DNA of 64,000 bases from Pyrenopolyporus hunteri (Eukaryota; Ascomycota; Sordariomycetes; Xylariales; Hypoxylaceae): contig CADCXC010000037.1 of NCBI GenBank assembly GCA_902806595.1, positions 1,922,001-1,986,000 of the forward strand, in the 5' to 3' direction. Both the position numbers and the translations under genes were made by a program. Shown in pieces: positions 12,314-23,947 of the stretch. Numbering within the stretch: the first letter of the stretch is position 1; each line of letters opens with the position of its first letter. The notes beneath the pieces were generated by a model. The model was not told where the DNA came from. It saw only the letters and a list, made by a program, of their open reading frames with translations, and searched no databases.

Positions 12314-13457
12314 ATGGCTGATCACTGGAGTCTTGTCAAGCAAGCCCTCTTCTCTGGGAAACCAACTTACACGGAGAAGGACATCCCCGATCTAACAGGC
12401 AAGGTAAATTCGCCATATATCCTCCATATCCTACTATAATACATAGAAACTGAACATATCACCAGGTCACAATCGTCACGGGATCGAATACCGGCGTCGG
12501 CAAGGACATCGCCAAGCTCCTGTACCTAAAGAACGCCACCGTATATATGCTAGCGCGGTCCGAGGAGAAGACCAAAGCCGCCATAGACAGCATCAAGACG
12601 GCCGTCCCCAGGTCCGACGGCTCGCTGACGTACATCCGCCTCGACCTCGCGGACCTCACGACCATCAAGCCCACCGTCGACGAATTCCTCGGCAAGGAGA
12701 AGAAGCTCGACCTGCTGATCAACAACGCGGGCGTCGCCTTCCCCGCCCGAGGCTCCACGACGAAGCAAGGGTACGAGCTGCAGCTGGGCGTGAACGCGCT
12801 CGGCCCCTTCGCGCTCACCAAGCTGCTCACGCCGACCCTCGTCTCCACCGCGCGGGCCGCGCCGCCCAACTCCGTGCGCGTGGTCTTCGTCTCGTCCTCG
12901 GCGGCCCTGTCGACCGACCCCAGGACATTCCTGCACAAGATCAGAAATGCCGAGAGCCAGGGCTGGATCGACAAGTACTTCACGAGCAAGTTCGGCAACT
13001 ACCTGCAGGCGGCCGAGTTCGCGCGGCGGCACCGGGCCGACGGCGTGCTGGCCGCCTCGCTGAACCCGGGGAACCTCGACTCGGACCTGTGGCGCACGCA
13101 GCCGGCGGTCGTCCGGTGGTTCCTGCGCACGTTCGCCTTCTACCCCGTCGTGTACGGCGCGTACACGACGCTGTACGCGGGGCTGTCGCCCGATATCACG
13201 CCCGAGAACTCGGGCGCTTTTGGTGAGTACCTCTTATGTGTATATTCGATGGTTTTGAGCGTTATATATACATATATATACATATATATATGGAGGGTGA
13301 AGGCCAAGCTAACAATGACCTAGTTGCTCCATGGGGGAGGATCTGGAAGCTCTCGAAAGAGATGGCGGATGCGGCGAAGCCGAAGTCGGAAGGCGGCAAG
13401 GGGACCGGGGAGGAATTCTGGGAGTGGTGTGAAGCCCAGGTTGAAAAGTATCTGTGA
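12314..13457 (+). CDS. Short-chain dehydrogenase/reductase (326 aa)
   Basis: Exons are 12314-12403, 12466-13222 and 13324-13457. Introns are 12404-12465 (GTAAAT donor) and 13223-13323 (GTGAGT donor, GCTAAC branch, TAG acceptor). The second intron contains a TATA/CATA simple repeat. The Rossmann dinucleotide-binding motif TGSNTGVG is at residues 35-42, the NNAG motif at 116-119 and the catalytic YxxxK (YFTSK) at 201-205. An LARSEEK stretch after beta-strand 2 suggests NADP(H) use. Overall layout and length match the retinol-dehydrogenase/WW-oxidoreductase-like branch common in fungi. The substrate cannot be told from sequence. It has no visible biosynthetic neighbours, although the zinc alcohol dehydrogenase 1.6 kb downstream is another oxidoreductase. 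Confidence 0.92.
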
Positions 13458-15079
13458 TTGGTGTCTGAATATGTTTTATTTATAACTAGATATAAGAGAA
13501 GATGGCTGTATACTGTGTAACAACTTGTGATATTTGGGCTTTGGGTTTCATTTTCAATATCCGATCGACAGTACCCTTAAATACTGAGTCAATAGTTAGC
13601 GTCGTTTGTATTAGCAGGTGGTATTATCCTGATAGCCTTGTGCCATTGACATTGTTAAAACATCATTATGATTAGCTAGTGACCGAATCCTCAACGGCTT
13701 ATAGTTGAGTGTCGTCGGCCCAGGCGTTACTAATCGCGGTTGTTCTAGCATAATCCCCTTCCCCCCTTGGCGTCAGGCCGATATCGAGAAAGCTTATTCG
13801 CGGACAACCCATGTCAAGATGGGTATGTTGATTGACGGGACTTTAATCCCTGAGAGGCTAATTAGGAGTGTCCCAAACAGGTAGCCGTGCCGCCGGCCCC
13901 GATTCTAGACGTGAACTTCCCCAAGGTTATCACAACCCCACCGCCGCCGTACGCGCCGCTTCCTATGTATTACCTAACAATAGGACTAGAACCTCGGGGT
14001 ATAAGTGCCTTTCGAGACCTCGTAAAGCTTGTTTATATTAAAATGGGACGTACTAGCTTGTTATATTGTTGTAAGGAAAACACATAACAAGGGACAGTCT
14101 ACTAAGCGTTCTGTTGATATATTGCAAGTTAGGAGTATCCAGCATTAGTCGTATACCTATAGTGCGATCTATCAACATGAGATTTCACACGAATACACCA
14201 CCGTAAATACCTACGTACCTAGACATGGAGCATTGTAAAGCTCTCATTGTGCCACAGATCCTATTATTAAACTCTTCAATCAAAAGCCGAGAGGCGGTGC
14301 TATGGATTATAATACTCATTGTAGGAAATGATATGTGATCGATTAAACAACATCTAGGACTCAGCTGCAGGTCGGTTAACATGTCTATCTTGGTGATAGC
14401 TGCATCAGGTGAGCCAAGTTACAGCTAATTCCATAAGTTGGGGACTAGCGCTTACCATCTCTATAGCAAGGGTATATAGAGCTGAACTTCTGAGCTCACC
14501 AACATACATTAGATACTGATCTGATCCGTTCGAGGCATAGCGACCTTTTGGTGATCCGACTTTATCTCCCGGCGATCTCGGCTAGAAAAGAAAGGTCCGA
14601 GACTCATCGGAGCGTCCTGGGTTGACTCACTATACGGCTGACTCTGCTACCCAACATGTTTACCTATTGTGGCGCGAGATCCGTCTTATCGGTCCCGAAT
14701 AATGGATTTCAGTGCATATACCGCGTTATACCTGATCAAGCAGAGGCTATCGCAATGGATTGATAAGGCGAATCTTGGAGCGAAACCCCTTACGACAAGC
14801 CGGCCTGTCGACGCTAACTAGCAATTCCACCCTAGAAAGAGACTCTAGAAGTGCCTTGGTAATATCTGTAGGACGTGCTTCGCCATAAATGTGCATTGGC
14901 ATACGCAATGGTTCCCTATAGAGCTAAATATCGTGAATATAAAATGGTTAAAACTTCCAGCCACGACACTGAAAAGGAGCATAGACAACTCGCTTGCGAA
15001 ATACGTCTGCACTGTCTTATCGGCTTGCCTCCTTTCCCTCACTTAATTCGAGAATTATTTTTCACACTTACATTTAACT
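13458..15079. other. Intergenic region, no recognised gene
   Basis: The small frames here (for example 13887-14087) show no motif, splice context or good start. A TACCTACGTACCTAG motif lies at about 14208-14222. Confidence 0.5.
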
Positions 15080-16210
15080 ATGGCCCTACCGGGATCATAC
15101 AAACAAGCAGCCTTCAAGGCCCCCGGTGAGAACTTAGTTCTCGAGGATGTGCCATTGCGGCTGCCTGGAGACGGCGAGATACTTGTTAAGGTTGAAGCAT
15201 GCGGGGTCTGCCACACGGACGTGTACGCTCAACAGAACCATTTCGGTGGCGGGTTTCCTATAGTGCCAGGACACGAGATCATTGGCACTGTAGCGGCCGT
15301 TGGCGACGAAGTTACTGGCTGGGAAGTCGGTGATCGCATTGGCGGTGGCTATCATGGCGGGCATGACAAGACGTGTGATATGTGTCTGCAAAACTGGCCC
15401 CAGATGTGCGACAACCCGATTGCAAACGGCATCAACAGGAACGGTGGATGTAAGCATGCTCATCTTCACCGCTCAATCGCGATAAGACGAGAACTAACTC
15501 GACTTGCAGACGCAGAGTATACGGTCCTACGCGCCGAAGCTGCTGTCCACGTGCCAGCTAATGTTGACGCGATCCAGGCCGCCCCTCTCCTATGCGCGGG
15601 TTCAACCGTCTTTAGCGCGCTCCGGGCAGCAGGCATTCGGCCTGGCGACACCGTCGCGATCCAGGGGCTTGGGGGCTTAGGCCACCTTGCTATTCAATAC
15701 GCGAACCGCATGGGTTACCGCGTGGTTGCCGTATCGCGAGGTACGGAGAAAGAGAAGGCGGCGCGGGCCTTTGGGGCCCACGATTACATCGACTCGTCCA
15801 AAGGGGACGCGGGTGCCGCGCTCAAGGCTTTAGGCGGCGCCCAGGCAGCCTTCACGACGGCACTGTCCGCTGAGACTTTCACGCCGCTAATTCGGGGCCT
15901 CAACGTCATGGGCAAGCTGGTGGTGCTCAGTATCCCAGGGAACATGACGATTAACCACCTCGATATGGTCCAGCGCGGTATCTCGGTGCAAGCATGGCCC
16001 GTCGGAAACTGCCACGACTCGGAGAAGGCTATCGAATTTGCTCATCGCCACGGTGTGGAGTGTGCCGTCGAGACGTACCCGTTAGACCAGGTCCAAAAGG
16101 CTTATGGTACGTAGAATCTTCTTGTCCATGGTATGATTGCACCATGCTAACTCTCTTAAGATGCTATGTTGGCCGGTCGACCTCGTTTTCGCGCTGTTCT
16201 TCAAATGTAA
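15080..16210 (+). CDS. Zinc-dependent alcohol dehydrogenase, MDR family (338 aa)
   Basis: Exons are 15080-15449, 15510-16106 and 16161-16210. The introns are 15450-15509 (GTAAGC, CTAAC, TTGCAG) and 16107-16160 (GTACGT, GCTAAC, TTAAG). The last exon encodes only 16 residues, ending FRAVLQM. The GroES-like domain carries the catalytic zinc Cys in ACGVCHTD and the His in PGHEIIG. The structural-zinc lobe is of the fungal type, with clustered His and Cys (GGHDKTCDMC ... MCDN). The nucleotide-binding fold has GLGGLGHLA. Length and motifs match NAD(P)-dependent medium-chain alcohol dehydrogenases of about 340-350 aa. The protein would interconvert alcohols and aldehydes in the cytosol; the exact substrate is unknown. 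Of the two in-frame introns, the first has no stop, so translation across it is possible but unlikely given the strong splice signals. Confidence 0.93.
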
Positions 16211-17592
16211 TGAGCTAAATCAGGAATTGTTAAGAGTTATCGGCGGGAAACACTATAACGTTTTTACATTGAAGTTTGCCTTCGAGGGCTTCGTGAACTG
16301 ATGGGAACCAGGCCGAGACCTGCTATGCGTTAGCTTATTGCATTCTTTATCTAAGTCGCTTGGCTAGGCCTCTCGTCGGTAGAACAGAACTCTTCTGAGA
16401 GTTTAATTGACCGGCCGTTATGGCTTGAACGTGGTTGGCAATAAGTCATCAATTAGGTGTATTTGATAGTCGCATGGCATCATTGAGCCCGGTTAGATGG
16501 AAACATGCTAGACACCTACGATGGGATTCGTATGTATCTGGTAGTCATAACGATGACGCCTTAAACTAAAGTAATAATGAGGTAAGTAATTGTAGCCTAT
16601 ATGATAAGCCTAAGCAGTCTTATACTGATGCTTGGAACCGTGATGGTTTGCTACTTAGACTGTCAGACCGAAGTCAGACTCAGCCGAAGTCGCCGTTATA
16701 ATACTGTCCAACTTAGGAGTCGAATCCCGTGCTGCTTCCGGGCGTCGCTTTATTGGTACGGTAGCATATGTGTATCATATTGACTGATATATGCACGTAT
16801 TCTGAGATGCTACCCGTGGACCTGAGCGAATCGGAATCAGTGACTGGGGGTTTAACGCACAACATCCAAATGTTGAAGTGGGAATCCGAAGAGTCGAAAT
16901 ATTAGGTACTCCGGTGGAGTACTAGGTATCCTCGTCACGTGCCTAGTAGGCAGCTTTGCACCGCCTCCTATGTTGACGCAGATCCACCCGCACTAGTCCA
17001 ACCCACCTGGACCTTAATAGATCAGGTTAGGTTAGGTTAGGTTAGGTACCTCATCGTGACTTGCGGTCGGGGCTCGTTGCATGGTGACAGGAGTTGCTCT
17101 GTGCCCTGTAAATTGCCCGATAGCACCTGCCTAGACACCCTCCTTAGGCTCCTTAGGCAAGGTAATTAAGTACCATCGGAGGGTCTACGGGTACATGTAA
17201 TCTCTATCACACATGGACGGCAGGTCCTAGTAGCAATCCGACCGCCTGCCTTAATAAATGTACAATACAGGTGTACCTAATTCCCCCCCAATCCACAACT
17301 CCACCACTCAGGTATAGGTATTCCGTCGCCTGCATCTACAAGACACATCTAAAACCTTCCCATACAACCTACCGAAACTGTGACGAAGGACAATTACTTG
17401 AGCAGGACCAGCAAAGACTCTGTTCGCAACCAAGCCCTTCGCCCGACCTCGACCTCACCTTTGTTGATGCGTCGTATAAGATCGTCTTAGATTCGGCTTC
17501 CCTTTATTTAACACCGCTTGCTACAGCCTCTATTTCCCCTTGGCGGACTCCCCTAAAAGTACTGCATCTCGACCGCAACTTCATCGCCCAAC
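16211..17592. other. Intergenic region upstream of the Rab gene
   Basis: No gene is recognised. The region holds a GGTTA pentamer repeat (17025-17047) and, near the Rab start, a long pyrimidine-rich leader. Confidence 0.5.
17025..17047 (+). repeat. (GGTTA)n short tandem repeat
   Basis: Four and a half copies of the pentamer GGTTA are directly followed by GGTACC. It resembles a pentameric telomere-type repeat but is short and internal. It merges into the TAGGTA motif family found across the window. Confidence 0.85.
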
Positions 17593-18510
17593 ATGGCCAA
17601 CGACGAATATGATGTGAGTCTCCCTCTGCCGTGACTCCCCCTTCCCCTTACGTCAGTAGGCGTTGTCTGGAGTGTTAGGCTAACATATGTTCGCTACAGT
17701 TCCTCTTTAAAGGTACTTCCCCCTTGTCGAACTCCCTAATACCCCCCCCCAACTTGCAGTTACTGACCGACGATGCGAAATTGTAGTGGTGTTGATTGGA
17801 GACTCGGGCGTCGGAAAGTCCAACCTGCTTAGTCGATTCACCCGTAACGAATTCAACCTCGACTCTAAGTCGACGATTGGCGTTGAATTTGCGACCCGAT
17901 CCATCCAAGTTGATTCTAAGACGATCAAGGCGCAGATCTGGGATACTGCGGGTCAGGAACGATATCGCGCCATCACCTCTGCATACTACCGAGGAGCGGT
18001 GGGTGCGCTTCTCGTCTACGATATCAGCAAGCACCAGACCTACGAGAACGTTACGAGATGGCTCAAGGAGCTTCGGGACCACGCCGACGCCAACATTGTT
18101 ATCATGCTGGTCGGTAACAAGAGCGATTTACGGCACCTGCGAGCCGTACCTACGGAGGAGGCCAAGTCATTTGCTAGTACGTGGACTACCTTAGTTTATT
18201 AGGGTGCCTAAATTGCTGACGTAGTATTTCCAGGCGAAAACCATCTCTCTTTCATAGAAACTTCAGCTCTCGACGCCAGCAACGTTGAGCTTGCCTTCCA
18301 GAATATCCTCACCGGTATGTCCCCCGTCCCAGGATCCGGCTAACTAGAGGAGTTATGCTAACCGACTTTCCCCCTTTAGAAATCTACCGCATCGTTTCGA
18401 GCAAGGCGTTGGACAGCGGCGAGGGTGCCCAAGCCCCGATGGCAGGCACCAACATTTCCCTGAGCAAGTCTCCTGACGACGCCGCGAAGCAGGGTGGAAA
18501 GTGCTGTTAG
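17593..18510 (+). CDS. Rab11/Ypt3-type small GTPase (211 aa)
   Basis: There are five exons: 17593-17613, 17700-17712, 17787-18176, 18234-18314 and 18380-18510. The second exon is only 13 nt, and the joined protein starts MANDEYDFLFKVVLIGDSG. GTP-binding motifs are all present: the P-loop GDSGVGKS at residues 16-23, the switch I sequence STIGVEFATR, WDTAGQERYR, NKSD and ETSA. The C-terminus ends GGKCC, a double-cysteine geranylgeranylation site. The effector region and the LAFQNILTEIYRIVS segment are characteristic of the Rab11/Ypt3 (yeast Ypt31/32) subfamily. That subfamily controls traffic from the trans-Golgi and recycling endosomes to the plasma membrane, including hyphal-tip secretion in filamentous fungi. 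All catalytic residues are intact. The intron-dense 5' end is usual for this family in filamentous ascomycetes. Confidence 0.97.
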
Positions 18511-19409
18511 TTCGATGCGCACGCGACGGGATAATGCGACGGTTATACGGCTGATACGATGTTACGTGTATGGCGTCACATATTGTCCGGAATGAACAAT
18601 AACACTCTGCGGCAGAGTGATGCGTCATGAGGTCCGGGGTATTGACCTTATACAGGACATGACTCTCTTGTTTTTTTCTCTTTTCGCCGCTGTTCGTGAC
18701 CACCGTCTGATATCTGACAACTAGGGGGTCACTGGCATGTCTAATCTACCATACCTGACGTAGTTACTGAATGCTATCTTTCCGTTGCTTCTGCTCGGAT
18801 AGCGTCCTATTTCTTAGATGGTATTTTCTAAATTGTACGGACCTGTATATTTTAACTGTACTTGACCTTTGTATTAGGCCACAATAGGTTCTTTGTCCCT
18901 GACAATAATCCCCGACCTTTCGTCCTACCGACGAGTTGAATCAGTGATTACCTAGGTATCTACCCGGTGCATACCATAGAAGACCGTCTATTGTTTTCTT
19001 TCAGCATTAACGGCTTCCCACCTTCGCGGAGATTTTGTTGTTTTAGTGCGATTAGATATTGGTTGGGAAGCTTGGCAACCCCAAATAGATGCACCGGCGT
19101 AGTTGAGGTACAGGACATGAATTGCGTACATGATGGATTTATATGTACCTACGTACCTAGGTAGGTACGTAAGTAGGTACCTAGGTAGATAAGGTTTCGA
19201 TGCACAATGTTCGGGGCACATCAGCAAGGTTAGGGCACTAGCCACACTGGAACAATTCATTGAGGCTTCTCCTTAGCTCCAGCCCCGCTCTCCGATAAGC
19301 GCTTATCGATAAACTTAACAGAAAAAAAGTTGCCTTTGCGCATCGCGACTCGAGTTAAAGACGAGCTCCACCAAACATTTTCCTCCTTCAAAACTTCTGG
19401 ACACAAGCA
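18511..19409. other. Intergenic region between the Rab and BRX1 genes
   Basis: No gene is visible. The conspicuous element is the inverted repeat at 19150-19171. The sequence at 19300-19409 is the likely BRX1 promoter and leader. Confidence 0.5.
19150..19190. repeat. Palindromic TACGTACCTA/TAGGTACGTA element
   Basis: A perfect 10-bp inverted repeat (19150-19159 and 19162-19171) is separated by GG. It is followed by TAGGTACCTAGGTA at about 19174-19188. It is the densest example in the window of the TACCTAGGTA motif family and could form a small hairpin. A role in binding or replication is not established. Confidence 0.8.
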
Positions 19410-20499
19410 ATGGCTGCCGTATACAAGTCGTTGTCGTCCAAGGGATCCGGCGGCCAAAAGGCCGAAGCGCCCGCCAATGGCGTCCGAAAGAACAAGCAAA
19501 GAGTCTTGATATTATCCTCTAGAGGCGTCACGTACAGGTAATTTTGAACCGGCTGCATCGCGAAGGCTTACGCAGAAATATCTAACCGCTCTAACTCGCA
19601 GGCATCGGCACTTACTCAACGATATCGCGGCGATGCTTCCCCATGGCCGGAAAGACGCGAAGCTCGACACGAAGTCCAAACTCTATCAGCTTAACGAACT
19701 CGCGGAACTCTACAACTGCAATAACGTGCTTTTCTTCGAGGCGCGTAAAGGCCAAGATTTATATGTGTGGTTGAGCAAGGTTCCTAACGGTCCAACGGTT
19801 AAGATGCATCTACAAAACTTGCATACGATGGAGGGTGGGTAGAGCCTGTTCGGATCTTTGCTAGCTCTCTTTGCGTGAGCAAAGGCCTGAGGTCGGGGCA
19901 ATGGCTAATTCATTTTCGCTCTAGAATTGCATTTTACGGGCAATTGCCTGAAGGGCTCGAGACCGATCCTCTCCTTCGATGCCGCCTTCGATAAGGAGCC
20001 CTACCTAAAAGTCATCAAGGAGCTTTTCCTCCACACATTCGGCGTCCCACAGGGCGCAAGGAAATCCAAGCCATTCATAGACCACGTCATGGGCTTCACA
20101 TTCGCGGATGGGAAGATATGGGTAAGAAATTACGAAATAAAAGAGTCAGAAGCCTCGAAGTCGAATCAGGGCGAGGAAATGGATGTAGATTCCAAATCCT
20201 CCAAGGGCCGCAATAAGGAACTCGACATAAACCTGGTTGAGATTGGCCCGCGTTTCGTCTTAACACCTATCGTCATCCAGGAAGGGTCCTTCGGTGGGCC
20301 GGTCATTTACGAGAACAAGGAATTCGTCTCGCCGAACCAGGTCAGAGCGGACCTGCGGAGGAGACAGGCCACAAGGCATAATGCTCGTGCAGAGCAATAC
20401 GTGGAGAGGCTTGCGAAGAAGGGAGATCTGGGCCTGCGGACGAGCGGTGGCAAGCCGGCACCGGTAGACGCGTTAGATACCAAAGAGTTGTTCGCTTGA
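19410..20499 (+). CDS. BRX1: Ribosome biogenesis protein BRX1 (Brix domain, 311 aa)
   Basis: Exons are 19410-19537, 19602-19834 and 19925-20499. Introns are 19538-19601 (GTAATT, CTAAC, CGCAG) and 19835-19924 (GTGGGT donor, CTAG acceptor). After a short Lys-rich start the Brix domain runs from about residue 33 to 235. It begins QRVLILSSRGVTYRHRHLLN and includes the LPHGRKDAKLD and CNNVLFFEARKGQDLYVW segments, then HLQNLHTMEELHFTGNCLKG and LVEIGPRFVLTPI. The basic C-terminal tail is expected. In yeast, Brx1 acts in the nucleolus in early assembly of the large 60S ribosomal subunit with Ebp2. Length and order match the family. Confidence 0.96.
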
Positions 20500-22718
20500 G
20501 TGTAATTAATTACCCATTACTTGGCGTTTGGCGTTTACATGACACCCGGATATCTGTGTAAGTTATCCAGGAAAGATACTTTTCACGAACCGAAGACATT
20601 CTTTGTAGCTGATTTGCCATATGTGTCAGTGAGTGTATCCCCGGTACTCATAGTAGCTTAAACAGCGACCCTAATCCGCCTATTTTTAGCTATACTTCAT
20701 GAAGTAGTAACTAAAACCAGCGCTTAGCGATAGATCAAGTCATACTTTGTCTATCGTTACCTAATTATGGTCTTGGATTCCTAATTCAACGGAATCTTAG
20801 TGTAGATAATATTCTACAGAGGCTTTTAGGTTGCCGATTTCCCCTGTATTTGTGGCGACTATTAAAATGAATTACCCCTCAGATTCACGTCCGTATTCCT
20901 TCGTTACATAGAGACTAGAACAGCGTCACTGGCAATAGGTTTGGGTTTTGGTGTGTCCCCGAAGGTTCATAAAGACCTTATTGTAACGCCCTAAAGTCTG
21001 ATTGGTTGAAGCAACTTGCAACATTCCATGAGGAGTAACCATTAAGTCTTAGTTGAGCTTTCATTGGTTATCCTAGGCTCTTATAATAACTCTCAACGAG
21101 CAGTTGCCTATCTCAAGAGTCTTGCTCTATTGAAAAATAACGTAACTCGGGGTGCTCGAACCACATAATTTACATTAGGAGGGTTTATTAGGTACCTAGG
21201 TACCTACCTTACCTAATGGACGTGATGGGGGGCGACTCCCGATGGAAGGTGGCCCGGTTGGGTGTCGGAACAATATTGGACCGAAATTAACGTCTGAGCT
21301 CTCCGGACGACCTCAGGCAGGTAGGTACCTAGGTACCTAATACCTATACGGCGAAGGCTGAATTAACATCCCCTACCTCTTGACTTTCTCCTTCTAATTA
21401 AGCAAAACAACAACATGGGATTTCTACGCCATGAGCTCGCCTTTATGGCGAAGCAACCCAATCAGTGGCATGCTATCCGGCTGCCCATTCATCTCACCCA
21501 GTATAGCCCCAAAGGAGGGGTTACCGCGGATTGAGTTTGGAAACCCTCTGCTCCTGGGTTGACCGATAGGTGTTGGGTTCTGATAGACGGAGAGAACTAT
21601 CGAGCCTAGCATTAGGTTGGCCGAGGGGCCATATGATCTCAACTCCTAAGTGTCAGAGAGACCGGAGTTTGGCCAAGGGGCAATATTTTGGCACGACATT
21701 GAGGGCGATCGATTTCTCATCAGTGAGATCTATACTAAAGTTTCTGGGATCGAGGGAAGCTTTCAGTACGCCGGCAGGTGTATGTGGACAAGGAGACGGA
21801 ATTGTCAAACCGTCACATAAAGGGATATATTCTGAACAACCTGGGTCAAAGTAAGTCTTGAAGTTGTGATCAGAATCGAAAATTCGTCTATACTAACTGG
21901 ATCATAATTAGCAAGATTCCCAAGGTTGCTAACACCTAGTTTAGTAACGTAACAGGTTGCCTTAGTAGGAACTTCGGTTCATGCGGATTATATACGCAAG
22001 CTAGACCTGTTGTCGATATCATCTTTTCGAAGTTGCTGTTCATACTAGGCCCACGAATCGCCCCGGAGATCTGTGGCTACTTTAGAACTCCGCAAAATAC
22101 CATCATCCCAGGCCTTTCTACTGTAAATTTTCAGTTTTACGCATTACTCACCATCAAATCTTTCACTTGTTTTTATTAAGCACCCAACACGCATCCATCC
22201 ACCCACCCACACATTCATCCACCCTTAGCAGCCTTTCTACTCTCCCACCCGCTCTCAGCGAGACTTCTTAGGGTGTTGAGACGGTCCAAAGACTTCATTT
22301 AGTTTGATTCAATTTATTACGGATTTCCTCGGGTAAGAGGCTCAGGCTAGGGTGTTCAGTCCCAACAGCATTTCTGTGACACCAGAATCATCCCCAGCAT
22401 CGGGCCCTGCACACCCCCAAATCTTACGACTCGTTACTAATTTCTTATTCCGTATTGTGCCTTTCGGAATACCTGCAGAATTTCACCCAAAATAGTTGGG
22501 TAATACCTGAGAGGCTGTGGTCATTGTCTTCGTTAGCACCAGTTCCGCACTCACCTTGTTTCTGCAGAAGGTGCCTAGCTCTCGTCTAGAAACATTTGAG
22601 GGCTTGTTTACTTCCCACTGCCGACGCTTTGGGAACTTCATACATCACCCCTCCGGAGTGGGCTTCTGGTCTCATCTACATAGTCAAGTATCGGTCGCAA
22701 CATTGTATCTGGTTCGAC
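20500..22718. other. Intergenic region, no recognised gene
   Basis: Overlapping small frames on both strands at 21424-21854 give no recognisable domain. TACCTAGGTACCTA motifs lie at about 21191-21210 and 21320-21340. An imperfect (CATCCACC)n microsatellite lies at about 22193-22226, within a pyrimidine-rich tract that may be the leader of the next gene. Confidence 0.5.
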
Positions 22719-23947
22719 ATGTCTTCCGTTGGTATTGTTTCTCAGCCCACTCATGAGCCCTTGCCATTTAGGCTGACTCTCGAGCTCCTACTCAATATCA
22801 TCGAGTTTATGTCTCCTTCTGACGCCACGAACTTTGCACTTACGAGCAAGAAGATATTTGACGTTTTCCAGAAAAGCAAGAATACCATTCTGACCCGTAT
22901 CCTCAAGAGCCAGCCCGAATTCAGCACGCTTCTCTATATCTACACCGCCCGTGCGTCCGAAAGCCTTCCGGACCAGGTGCTCTTCCCTCGAATCATCGAG
23001 TTCGTCGACAACGAATTCAAGACTGACCTTATGCGAGTTGACGATCCTCCTAAAGGAGTTCCAAAGATTATACTCACCCCCCGATGTATTCTGGAAATTT
23101 GGCATATGGCGAAAGTTATTGACTGGTGGGTTGACATATACCCCAGACTCCATTGGAGAGATCCTTCAGATGGCCGCCGTTGTCTGCGCGACAGCGAGGC
23201 GGCTCGAGTGAGAATGGCTGTTGCGCGCTGGTGGTTATTTGCAAACCACCATCATGGTGTCTCTATCTTCCGTGGCAACCCTCGGCAACCGATGAAATGG
23301 GAGGATGACACAAGAATGCATCATATTCGACTTCTACATACTAATGAGATTCTCGAGTTGGCGGAACTTTGGCGCTTGGTGGGTGATACTGTGAGCAAGG
23401 ACCTCTGTTCTTCACCCGAGATAGTGTGTGACTGCAAGGCATGTATTCCCCTGGATAAAGCTTATCTACTTAAACAGAGTGACTAACCGTTCTATAGCAA
23501 GGCCTGAAACTTGAGCTTGTTCCCTGGGGGGCGGATGAGGGCCGCCACGATCGGATTGTCATGACTTATATGAAGCTCAATCCCGAACAACTCCGTTACT
23601 TCCTCATTTACTACGCGAATTGTAAAAAGAACGTTACCATTGATGCGATTTCTGCGAGCATGAGGAACTTTGGTCTCTTTACCGAGACCTTGAGCATCAC
23701 CATTACGAAGGCTCTCGAAGAGCGTCTAATTGTTAAGGAGGCGGCATGGGAAGATATCCCGCGCCTGGGGATCGTGAATGAGGATAGAGTGAGTGAGGAT
23801 GACATCGCCCAATGGGTTAACGATGGTTGGCCGCGCGGTCGCATACCCCCTTTGAAAGAAACGATCGCCGCCACCATCGTAAACGACCTATCGGCGTGGA
23901 ACCCCCGGGGTGACGACGGCATGGAGCGTGCACCTGGTCCGTGGTAG
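22719..23947 (+). CDS. F-box-like protein (389 aa) with a GC-AG intron
   Basis: There are two exons, 22719-23438 and 23498-23947. The intron (23439-23497) starts with GC rather than GT (AAG then GCATGT), has a GACTAAC branch site and ends TATAG. Without this splice the first frame stops at 23486 and the second frame has no start, so the GC donor is the natural reading. Residues about 15-60 look like an F-box: LPFRLTLELLLNIIEFMSPS, then an ALTSKK segment. The rest is typical of the large family of fungal F-box-like proteins with divergent C-termini. By analogy with the family it may recruit a substrate to an SCF ubiquitin ligase; the target is unknown. I chose the ATG at 22719 because it directly precedes the F-box; upstream in-frame codons are low-quality. 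Confidence 0.8.

Noticed and set aside
13887..14087. 66-codon plus frame
   Set aside because: Random-looking composition and no splice or promoter support.
12314..16210. Secondary-metabolite cluster around the two oxidoreductases and the zinc-cluster relic
   Set aside because: No backbone enzyme (PKS, NRPS, terpene synthase), P450 or transporter is present nearby.
16640..16750. B-box-like GAGTCGAATCCC that could belong to a tRNA
   Set aside because: No matching acceptor stem, D-arm or anticodon stem can be folded around it.
21424..21854. Overlapping frames on both strands, one 94 codons
   Set aside because: No recognisable domain; could be a decayed gene but nothing supports either strand.
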